This document shows positions 55,036 through 64,000 of a DNA stretch of 64,000 bases, piece by piece (the first letter of the stretch is position 1; each line of letters starts with the position of its first letter). Made by a program: the position numbers and the translations under genes. Location of the stretch: positions 1,367,501 to 1,431,500 of the forward strand of contig JAKTNV010000023.1 in NCBI GenBank assembly GCA_022747635.1, in the 5' to 3' direction. The stretch comes from Hetaerina americana. Its lineage: Eukaryota; Arthropoda; Insecta; Odonata; Calopterygidae. Below the pieces are notes generated by a model. The model did no database searches and was not told the origin of the DNA. It saw nothing but the letters and a program-made list of their open reading frames with translations.

Positions 55036-55389
55036 CATTGTATGGAATAGGGTGTTCAGAAGACGGAGTCTACTTCGCTGCTTTAAAGAAGTAAATTACA
55101 TAAATAATAATTTGGGTTGGGTACTTCTGGGATTGCCCTCGAAGTGTGAGGCCATAATAATTCCTTTAGTATCATCGTTAAACTTCTTTGTTCTGAACCT
55201 ATCTAAAAGTAAATCTCGCTTGTTCTTTTTGTATTTCAAGTGGCTCCCAGCCTAATTCTCCTAAAATACCTGTCACACTTTTGTTCTTATTATAACATTC
55301 TTAACAAATTGGTCGATTTTTGCCGGACTTTATCTACTCCTTTTTACTAAATTTTTTCCTAAAGATGCTAAATGCTTGCATTATATTCC

Positions 55390-56230
55390 AAATCAGGCCT
55401 ACTTTGAGCAAAATAACAACTCTCTTCAACTCTTTCATTATATGTCCGCACCACCCGTTTAATGAAGCCGAGTTTCTTTAAATCGGATCCTAATATTGTC
55501 TTGATATGTTCTTCCTATGAAAGGTGTGGTTTTATAACTGCCCCCAATATTTAACTTGATTGGCCGTAGTCAGTACTGAACCCTCATTTTCGTAGTTCAT
55601 GTCCTGTTTGCGACTTCATTTGTCCCAAAATTTCGAAACTGCGCGTTTGTCTATATTAAGCATCACCACCGTCCACCTATATACCACCGTGTCGTCAGCA
55701 AATAACCTCAGATTGCTGCGAACGCGTGCAATTAAGTCATTGATGTATATTAGGAACAGAAGAGGCCTTATCACACTTCCCTGAAGGACGCCCGAAGTTA
55801 CATCTCTCTCCGTTGAGCACAACCCATCGACGACTACTATTTTTTTGCGATTTGACAAGACAAGAATTCTCTAATCCAATTAATAATATTCTCATTGATA
55901 CCATAGAATTTAAGTTGGTGCAGCAATTTACCATGTGAGACTTTATTGAAGACGTTTTTGAAATCTAGGAATATTGCTTCGACTTGTGTGTTATTTTCTC
56001 CCGATCTAAGTATATCGTAAATGAAAAGACCCAATTGTATTTCGCAAGATCTGGTCTTCGTAAATCTATGCTATTTGTGGCTTAGTATTTCCCTTCCACC
56101 CAGAGATCTCATTCTGTTACTGATAATAATGTGTTCTAATATTTTACAAGAAATTGATGCTAAGGAAATAGGTAGGTAATTGGTTGGTTTATCGCTATCG
56201 CCGCCTTTATAGATGGGAGTTATATGGGCT
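55390..56230 (-). pseudogene. CR1-like reverse transcriptase
   Basis: Fragments in order on the minus strand: WKLAHITPIYKGGDSDKPTN and YLPISLAS (about 56150-56230), then EAIFLDFKNVFNKVSHGKLL (56034-55837), where the catalytic F-D region reads DFKNVFNKV with Asp changed to Asn. LQGSVIRPLLFLIYINDL and LFADDT (55858-55616) follow, with the catalytic pair kept. A degraded KYLG-type region continues to about 55390. The PLLFLIYINDL wording is typical of CR1/Jockey-group polymerases. Confidence 0.82.
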
Positions 56231-57159
56231 AGCTTCCAGTCGAGAGGTGCGGAGCCTCCTTCTATCGATTATAGAAAAACAATATGTGAAAACGGAATTT
56301 TTTTTGCTAATCCCTTTAATATTCCATCAGTTACTTCTGCCAATCCAGATACTTTGTTTGCTTTTAATACTACGGAGCAGATGTTCTCTTCCTTTCTTGG
56401 TCAGTGTTATATCGCTCATGTGTTCCCGGGTGAGGGTGGAAGATCGTTTGGTGCGTTTGTGTCTTTATTGTAGACGTTCTGGAAAAACGTGTTTAAAATT
56501 ATTGCCTTTTTCACGCAGCCTGTAATAGTTTTTCCGTTTCCCGTCTTCAAAGAATGGACGGTTACCCTCTATTTCCATAATAAAGGATAAGAATGACATT
56601 GGATTTTCCTCAAAGTATTCAAATAGTATTTTAGATTTAAGAGAGTTTATAGCTGTAGACATGATACTTTTCGTTTTACTGCTACATTCTTTTAGTTTCT
56701 ATTTGGATGTATTCACATAAAGCCTAACGTCACTTTTTAAACTTTTTTAAAGTCTGACCGTAGCCTTCATTGCCTTCTTAATGCCGACCTGACTTCCTCG
56801 TTGTACCATCTAGGGTCCTAACTGTCCCATATAAGTTTGGATGGGATTAAGTCTTCATTCCTTCACGTAAAATATTTAAGAAATATTTCCAAGTGTTTTC
56901 TATATCAGTTGTCAGTGTTTTTGTCTTGTATTCTGGTAATTCTTTTTTTAATATTCTCATAGTCCGTTTAAATTTGCCTTGTTTAATGTCACGGAGATAT
57001 CAAGTATGCCGTAGCCTCTTGCTGGCGATTAAACAATTTGTTCTATAGAGCGCTTTGCGAATAAATGAAGGAGTTCTTGATATGAATCCCTGTTTTTGGC
57101 AGATTTTCCTTCGCAGTACGTGTCCCAGTCAATTGAAGGTAGATTTGTATCACCAGCGA

Positions 57160-57582
57160 TTATAATAATACTGTTGCTATGTTTGTTGCTGAGAGTGAAA
57201 TTTTGGTCGTCGAGCTTATGCAGAACATTTGTACGTTATTAGAATCTTGGGATCTGTAAAATGAGCACAGGCCTCTGTCGTTGCAGTCCTTTAAGTTGCA
57301 CCAAACGCTTTCAATGTAATTTTCGTCGCATTCATATCGTTGGCTACTAAGATGTGACTTTACAGCAATGATTTCTCCCCCGCCCAATCTATTAGACCTG
57401 TTTCTTCTGTAAAATTTGAAACCGATCCGAAAAACTTCATTATTTGCTATATCTCCCGTTCGCCAACTCATCTTTCCTACAACAATGTCTGCCTTTGTAC
57501 TAACAAAAATATGTTCAACATCCGATATTTTGTTTCTATTGCTACGGCACTTCAATGTTATAATTTTTATTTGGTCAGTCAA
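57160..57582 (-). pseudogene. CR1-like endonuclease fragment
   Basis: The minus strand reads IITLKCRSNRNKISDVEHIF, then TKADIVVGKMSWRTGDI, where the usual catalytic Glu in the TESWL block is Lys-Met. FYRRNRSNRLGGGEIIAVKS follows. This is the first half of the exonuclease-endonuclease-phosphatase domain. The altered catalytic position and later stops show it is inactive. Confidence 0.78.
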
Positions 57583-57905
57583 TTTTTATTGTACAATTTT
57601 ATGCATGGTCACAAAACTGTTTCGTGAGGGTTCATGGTTAACATAGGCACAAGTATCACATTCACTCACATTACTATCCTTTATATATTTCGAGGCACCA
57701 ATTCTATTAATTCTACGTAGGCTATATGCTGTTTTAACGCGTGTTTATTTGCTCTATTATTTTTGGGATCTGAAGGGCGTAACATGATCTGGAGTGACAA
57801 AAAGCGCTGGCTTCTACTTTATTTAACCTAATATATGACCTGCGCTCCTGTCTACTAACTATGCTAAACCATCGAAACGTGTTCGCGTAACCTACGCACG
57901 ACAAA

Positions 57906-58316
57906 CTACGATGCCTCGGCTGTATAATGGAAACCGGAACGATTAAGGGTTAGCCGACACGATGACTGCGCAGGCTTAAGATCAAAAAGGTTCGCTCCAA
58001 TTTCCCGACAAAATCCCATCAATCTTTGGTTTAAACCCTCTATTCGGCTCCAAACGAGCCTTTCACGGTCAATACGCGGCACAATACTACAAATACTTAA
58101 GTTTATTGGGAGCTTCAACTCCACCTCGACTCGGTTCGTCTCTGAGTGCGTCTCCTCAAATGAGCGCAGGATCTCTTCAGATCCACGTTTCGCGGCGTCG
58201 TTGGTCCCCACATGAGCCACAAAGCGTAGCTTAGAGCAACCCGTATTGCTGACGGCCACCTTCACCGCCTGTGTCGCCTGGGGTATCCCACCGCCTGGTA
58301 TACACCAGGACGACAA
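57906..58316 (-). pseudogene. CR1-like ORF1 with SGNH-type esterase domain, partial
   Basis: The 136-codon minus-strand frame contains LRFVAHVGTNDAAKRGSEEI (the GTND block of SGNH hydrolases), ICSIVPRIDRERLVWSRIEG and, near the end, RSGFHYTAEAS, corresponding to the D-x-x-H block with Asp replaced by Ser. The catalytic Ser block would lie upstream and is not present. Such esterase-like ORF1 proteins are known in CR1-group elements; their role is unclear. Position just upstream of the endonuclease supports the call. Confidence 0.75.
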
Positions 58317-58319
58317 GAA

Positions 58320-61300
58320 TCCAACACCTTCCTCTTGTTGGACTCAGCGGCCCTCCCGATGAATTAGACGCCGAAAATTAGAGCCGTCTAATCTAATGGC
58401 TCCCTCCATTGTAATGAACATTTAGCGGAAGACTCCGTGAAAAGATAATGTCGCGGTATCTCTCGCAGTTTCTTGGAATATTATCCGGTGCTACTATGTG
58501 GAAACACAATGGAGTTTTTAATTCCAGGAAACTCAATAATTGATTTGTGACAAAGGCAAAACGGTCGATAGAAATTTAGGAAAGTGGTTCTAGAGGAGTT
58601 ACCCAAAATTCAAACTGTGCAAGGAACGGATGTGGCGGAGGGATGAAGCACTTTTGAGGATTTAAGGATTTGGGGCTAACGCAGCACTTTTGTGGATTTA
58701 ACTGTTGTTTAATTTACATCTTGGTTATTCCTGGATAGCATAAAAAGGCACTTTCTCCAACGACGGATATCAAGCTTGTAATACTTACAGCAAGTGGCCA
58801 TTGATATTTTATCCAGTCCCACGTTTTCACTCGAGTGCAATAGAAGATGTCCGTGCGCAGGTCGAAGGGGAACTAAAACATTACAATGCTAAGCCGTATT
58901 TCGCAGGTTTTGAGGCCTCTGCAGCATTAATCCTTCACGTGCCATGGTGCCCTTCCGAAAAGTTTCTGTGGAGCAAGGGGGTGGGGGGCGGAAAGGGCAG
59001 TTAATTGATTCCCCTCGACCCCCTCCGACCTCCCGCCATCTCCCCTGAGACCTCACCGTCCCCTGGGTTCGATGAACAAGCGATGCCCCTAAAATCGCAT
59101 TCAGGCTCGATTCTTCCTTAAGCAAAAGGGAAAACAAAGGACTCGATGTTTGGCTTTCGTGTTTGAGCGCGCGAAGTGTATGACCCCCCCCCCTCTCCCC
59201 GAATGCTGCGGGGTTATAATCCCCGCAAAACATCGGGCGGTGTGTTTTGTGGGGAGAGGGGTGGGTCAGAAAGAGCGCTGTGGAGCGAGTGGAAGTCTCG
59301 CAAGCGCAGAAATTTTAATGAAATCGCCCGTACACACCCCTCCACATCGTCTACCGATGAACTCTCCCCTCTACAAGCAAATGGCTCCCCCCTGAACAAT
59401 ATGCTGACTCGCTCCGACATACGCGCTCGGACAAAACACTGCGCGGGAGGAAATATCTCTCCGGGACACACCTTCGATGTTCGACAGCCGCGTTGTTTTA
59501 CCATCCCTTCAGAGCTCTTGAGCTTATCGAATATCCAACGTGCCCCGCAAAAATTTCAATCACTCTGGTCGTAAAACTCGTGGAGTAACAAAAAGTGAAT
59601 AAATATAAACGTAAAGAACGGAAACCAGGTATGAATCGAAATTACATGAACCATTATAAAATTACGAATTAGTGTTTAATGCGCCTCGGATGAAATTGGA
59701 TAAATGGGTCGGGGATACTTCCCATTTTATTTGTCACCAGGGATAATACTGCTTGAGTCCAAGTTATGAAAACATTTGCGTAACCGATGCATTCATAATT
59801 TGAGACCTCCTTTAGAAGGGCATCGGTTGGTTTGTAGCGCCTGCCTGTTTGCGTTCACGAGGCTCCCCTGGTCGATATTTTATTCCAACCTTTTCCTCTT
59901 TTCCTCACAGAAGCAAGCCAGCCTTCGTGCTTCGTATGTGGGGGAACACCTCCTCGATATCCTTGTCACTGGCAAGAAGTTCACTTCATGGGAAAAGGTT
60001 TTTGAGGAATGGAAAAGATATCTCCCATATGAGCATGCCTACGGATTCTAGGTGTACACAAGAATCGTCCGAGCCTCCGTTTCTCGTCTTATTTTCTTTT
60101 TTATTCTAATGACAGGGACTACCTCCCGTTCGACAATCCATTTCGGATCTTTTTACTCAAAATGAATATAAATAGTGTTTATTTACAAAATGTATTCCCA
60201 TGGTCAGAGCATGCCACATTCTGTTCCTTTTCCGTCATTGTGCCATTTACTCTCATTCAACCAAAGTTTTCCCTATCAAACCATGAACGAACCGTTTAGC
60301 TGTCTGAGTAATGATATCAATATTAGGCCATAAATGCTTGAAGCGTAAATATGATTTCAGATTTGGCTGTCTGACTACAAAGCGCTCACTTTTATTCATC
60401 TCCAATATTACTATGGAATCAACTCAACCTTCGAAGAATCTAAGAAAAATTAAGCAGTTGTGCTCCCGGACACCTTTGAGTCACCATTGCCGCGAGGAAC
60501 GTAATTTAAAGGTATTATTTAAGGAGTTAAAATTTCTATAATTTGGGTAAAATATCATAAATAAATAGTTCAGTTGAGGGATTTTCCTTATTCATTGATA
60601 TGTAAACAGGCTAACATTCAGATTATTACCGATGTATCGAATTCTGTCGGTAATATTTAGTAAGAATTCACTGCAAAATAATAATGCTGTCTTTGAAGTG
60701 TTTCGAACACAGCCGAAAAAAGTTTATGTTAAATTTTGGACTGAATCGAAAGTTGAAAACGTCCGTTGATAGGGCGATGGAGGTGTGACGTCATAATTCA
60801 GTAGCTGTGTTAAATACAGCGAGGGCGACATAGGGCTAGTAAACACGTACTTTACAATTGAACCGATAATTTGTCAAAATATCAAGTAACTCTGATGTCA
60901 AAATGTAAATTTTGTCGGTACTGATGGACGGCCTGATAAAATAAACGATTACGTATTGTTTCCAGCGGACTTTTAAATTTAGATTGATAATAAAACATAT
61001 TGTGTGTGAAATAAAATGCAATTTTCTGTCATCAATATGTCTGACACCTTTTATCCGGTACTAGGTGGAATTTTTCCATTGTGCAGCTAAAATAAAAACA
61101 GAAATTCCACAGTTAATGTTTCTTGACGGTCATGGTTTTGCCACTGGGAAGCATCGTCAAATGATGCCACAAATTGGTGATACTATGGTCGTAAAACTAC
61201 GGTCTTAAATATTATTGTGAAATTGCTTTGTTTCTCTTATCTATCAACGAATCTATCAATAGAACGGTAACTCGTGGTCGGATTTATCTTATGCTTCAAT

Positions 61301-61668
61301 CTCAGCAATATTTATACCATTAAATGAAGAACACAGTGCATTTATTCCAACGTTTTTTATTGAAAAAATACGTTGCGTTCTTTTTTTAATGGACATGAAA
61401 TTCCGCAAAGTTGAGCCAGAACCATCGAATAAATATTAACACCATTCATATGAGCATTAAAATTAAGGCTTAGAATAGACCACGCGCATGAGTTTGCCAA
61501 TCATAGAAGTTTCTTAAATTAAGATGTTCGAAATAATTGAGAGACCTAGAAGGAAAAATTGTTAAAGTAATTGTAAAAATTATTAAAGTAATGAATCTTT
61601 CGATATGAGAAGGGAATTGGAGGAAAGTTTCATTGGGAATGCTAAGAAAATATTCATGGAACTTTCGT
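58320..61668. other. Unrecognised DNA
   Basis: No supported gene or repeat. A GC-rich patch with overlapping open frames lies at about 58980-59500; it shows no known domain. Confidence 0.5.
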
Positions 61669-61980
61669 AGTAGTAGTAGTTTTTAGGGGAGGCGACCGAC
61701 AGCTAAGGTCATTTGCGCCATAGGGGATGGACAGGAAAGGATGAAGGGTGGAGAGAAACCCGGCGTCGGCATTAGCCTACTCTTTACGAAAGGCGCCAAG
61801 GGGTCCGCAGCTTAACGTCCCATCCGACGGACGCCGTACTCACTCAAAGTGCCCTCCACAAAGCACCTCAAGTAGGGATCGAGATACCTCTGAAAAATAT
61901 TCAACACCGCCGGGATTTGAACCCGCGCCCTCAGGGTGGGAAGCCAGTACGTTAGCCCCCGCACCATCTCGATCCCCGGA
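61669..61980 (-). repeat. tRNA-derived SINE, family B, copy 3
   Basis: On the minus strand the tRNA-like head (box B in GGGTTCAAATCCCGGCGG) is at the right. The body carries CGGGTTTCTCTCCACCC, and the tail is a TAG/CTA repeat (61669-61680). It is very close to the copy at 38787-39080. Confidence 0.82.
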
Positions 61981-62488
61981 ACTTTCGTACGAAGTGTGGT
62001 TCCGTAAGTGTAATCACACTATCTGGCTGTTGGTGAGGAGGGACGTGCTCGAGTTTGCTTCCGAGAACTGGTTTGACCATACCTGAGCCTACCTGCGTGC
62101 CTGCTGTTACTTCTGCACCTCTGTGCTAATTCTTCCTTGGCAAAGTGTTGTGTGGTGTTAGCTTTAATTTTGTAAAAAAGTTTAGTTTATTTATTCTTTG
62201 TGTTGCTTGTTATTAGTTTTGAGTTGTGTGGTGGTAATCTTAGTGGGTATTCTTAGTGGCCTGTAGTTATTTGTTTCCCGCTCCTCGGATTGGTTATTGG
62301 TGAGTACGCTCTTTCCTTTTCTCTCTCACTCTCCACCGAGTTGCCGCGTAAGCTTCCATCCGCGTAAGAGTCCATTTATATTATTTAACTGATTCGTGCA
62401 ATATAATTACTATTTTGTAAACAAAAGCATTTCTTTAGCATAGTACATTTAGGTTAGCCTTTATTGGAAACTCGTATATCAAACTAGG
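61981..62488. other. Unrecognised DNA
   Basis: No gene or repeat recognised between the SINE-B copy and the CR1-like coding remnants. Confidence 0.5.
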
Positions 62489-63860
62489 ATGGCTTCAATT
62501 AGGTGTTATGTTGCTATGCTTAAAAACGATTGTGAATGCGCAGCTCCAAGGGCTCGTATCGCCACAACGAAGAATATTGAACAGGAGATTCAATCAAAGA
62601 TCGACGGCCGGGTGACGACAAAATTTACGCATAAAAATAATAACAGCATTTACACAATTGGTGGTGACTTTAACCTCCGTGGTATCGATTGGAACAGCAA
62701 TACCGTTCAATTTCGGGCCCGCGATCGCAAATCTTGTAATTCCTAATTAAAAATGGCCCAAAGAAATTCCCTCCATCAAGCAGTACGCTTGCCCACTCAT
62801 GGAAAGAAATTATTTGACCTATTTATGACGAACACACCGGAACGTATAATGAGTATATCAACTGACCATGGTTTGAGTTACCATTAATCCGCCAATATAA
62901 ACTTCAACGTAGAAATAAAAATGATTGTTAAACCAAAAAGGAAATTTATTATTACCACAAAAAAGACTTAGAAATTTTTTCCAGTCGATTTCAATCTTCA
63001 TTATTCGAGTTCAAAACGCGCTTAAGTCTTGCCAAATTGGAAGAAGCGTGGACACAATTGGTCAATATTATGGAAAAACACATCATAGATATTATCTCTA
63101 TAAAATACGTTAAAGAAAATCGCGACCTCAGGTAGTACAATAAAGGTGTTAGAAAAGCCCTTCGAAAGCAGAAAATTTTACAATCTAGGGTAAAGAGGGC
63201 AGGCGTGAACTCATCATCCTCGGAGAATAAACAGCGGGACACATATAGATCCTCTAAAATTGAAACCAAAACACAATCATGTAGCGCCTTACAAGACTTT
63301 AAACGTGTTTGGCAAATGACCCCAAAGCTTTCTGGTCATATGTTAGGGAAGTAAAAGGGGATAAGCGAACCGTGGCTTGCTTAAGGGATTGTAATAATAC
63401 CATTTATAATGACAGTGAGGGAAAAGCTATCATTCTAAATACATTCTTCCAAAGCGTTTTCACGAATGATGTTGCCACCGCATATCGTATCTCCAAGTAA
63501 CAGCACATACTCAACCCATGGAAAAAATAACAGCGGGCCAACAAGGAATTCTCCAATTGCTAAATAAATTTGAACCCAACAAATCCCCGGGTCCCAAAAA
63601 TATATTAGCTAGGGTGATTAAACATTTATCTCCTAACATCGCCCCGTACCTCGTAGTTATATTTAACAAATCCCTCACAGAGTGCTAAGTCGCTAAGAAT
63701 TGGAAAACCGCGGAAATAATGCCTATTTTTAAAAGTGGTGACAAGGAGGGCCCCAATAGGTACAAACCCATTTTTCTCACTTCCATATGTCACAAAATTG
63801 TTGAGCACATAATTTTCAGTTCCATAATGAGATACCTCGATAAAATTTCAAAATGAAATA
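62489..63860 (+). pseudogene. CR1-like endonuclease-reverse transcriptase remnant
   Basis: On the plus strand, NNSIYTIGGDFNLRGIDWNS (62638-62697) is the GDFN endonuclease motif. LFDLFMTNTPERIMSISTDH follows, then LSYH where SDH is expected, so a catalytic Asp is lost. 63309-63500 reads NDPKAFWSYVREVKGDKRTV and AIILNTFFQSVFTND, the linker of CR1-group polymerases. 63580-63840 reads NKSPGPKNILARVIKHLSP and NWKTAEIMPIFKSGDKEGPN, the first polymerase motifs. The catalytic palm is missing because the element breaks near 63855. There are many stops. Confidence 0.8.
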
Positions 63861-64000
63861 CACTATGTTATCCCACAGAAGAGCTTTATTGTACGACCCG
63901 GGTTTCGTCGAAGATCGACATCATCAGGTACAGAATATTCCCAGTCTGGGTTTAAATACATTTTTCAAACTGTGAGAGGGGGGGGCTGGAGGGGGTGAGG
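63860..64000 (-). mobile_element. Terminal region of a Penelope-like element, cut by window edge
   Basis: Minus-strand sequence with a hammerhead ribozyme motif (63890-63932) placed as in PLE terminal repeats, followed toward the window end by a G-rich stretch (C-rich on the minus strand), like the C-rich tracts beside the PLE 3' region at 43.3 kb. The PLE call rests mainly on the ribozyme type and this resemblance; no coding part lies inside the window. Confidence 0.55.
63890..63932 (-). ncRNA. Hammerhead ribozyme, type I-like
   Basis: The minus strand reads TGTAC, CTGATGA, T, GTCGA-TCT-TCGAC, GAAACCCGGGTC, GTACA. Stem I (TGTAC/GTACA) and stem II (GTCGA/TCGAC) are perfect 5-bp helices. The conserved CUGAUGA and GAAA bases are all present. 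Stem III is the self-complementary ACCCGGGT. Self-cleavage would fall after GTC. One extra base lies between CUGAUGA and stem II, as in the two other candidates in this window. Short stem III ribozymes of this kind are known from PLEs, where they may act as dimers. Confidence 0.72.

Larger units (their letters stand above)
55040..58316 (-). mobile_element. CR1-like non-LTR retrotransposon
   Basis: Read on the minus strand, the element has ORF1 with an esterase-type domain (58316-57906), endonuclease (57582-57160), reverse transcriptase (about 56230-55400) and a C-terminal tail with GWEPLEIQKEQARFTF (near 55200-55250). Total length is about 3.3 kb. Frameshifts and stops are scattered through all parts, so it is an old copy, probably 5' truncated. 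Confidence 0.82.

Overview
This window looks like intergenic DNA from an animal, most likely an insect or other arthropod with a large, repeat-rich genome. I recognise no host protein-coding gene. Nearly everything interpretable is a transposable element or its debris: mariner-type DNA transposons, a Helitron, non-LTR retrotransposons of at least three kinds (RTE-like, CR1-like, L1/Tx1-like), Penelope-like elements (PLEs) with GIY-YIG endonuclease remnants, several tRNA-derived SINE-like families, and a 457-bp tRNA-headed repeat. The species cannot be named from the sequence. Clade names rest on protein motifs read by eye.

Layout. 0-4.3 kb: a 94-bp mariner-type MITE, one SINE copy, then unrecognised DNA. 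4.3-19.1 kb: a dense nested zone. A minus-strand RTE-like element (4985-11582) is split by a 3.25-kb insert holding a Helitron helicase (6585-8819) and an internally deleted mariner with perfect 33-bp inverted ends (5831-6583). Next come near-identical tandem copies of the 457-bp repeat. The third copy is split inside its tRNA-like head by a 5.56-kb L1/Tx1-like retrotransposon with both ORFs open (12646-18208), after which the repeat turns around in a long palindrome. 19.1-31.8 kb: mostly unrecognised DNA with a decayed mariner (25.6-26.8 kb), a GC-rich block (27.2-28.3 kb) and one SINE-like copy. 31.8-43.7 kb: a second repeat-dense zone with an RTE-like copy of almost the same length as the first (31915-35262), a 5'-truncated mariner keeping its D,D34D triad (35472-36413), SINEs, head-to-head 457-bp repeats and a PLE in inverted-pair form (41628-43512). 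43.7-64 kb: mariner remnants (45.4 and 51.9 kb), a 1.57-kb inverted-arm structure carrying PLE parts and flanked by a 13-bp direct repeat (49984-51578), two CR1-like elements (55.0-58.3 kb minus, 62.5-63.9 kb plus), and at the right edge a PLE-type terminus with a well-formed hammerhead ribozyme motif on the minus strand (63890-63932).

How the parts relate. (TA)n arrays are concentrated in the two dense zones, and nearly every one marks the edge of a mobile element. Mariners insert at TA and Helitrons between A and T, and SINE ends abut the arrays, so the arrays probably act both as landing sites and as element tails. Only the L1/Tx1-like element looks potentially complete. The deleted mariners and the SINEs could only move using proteins supplied from elsewhere.
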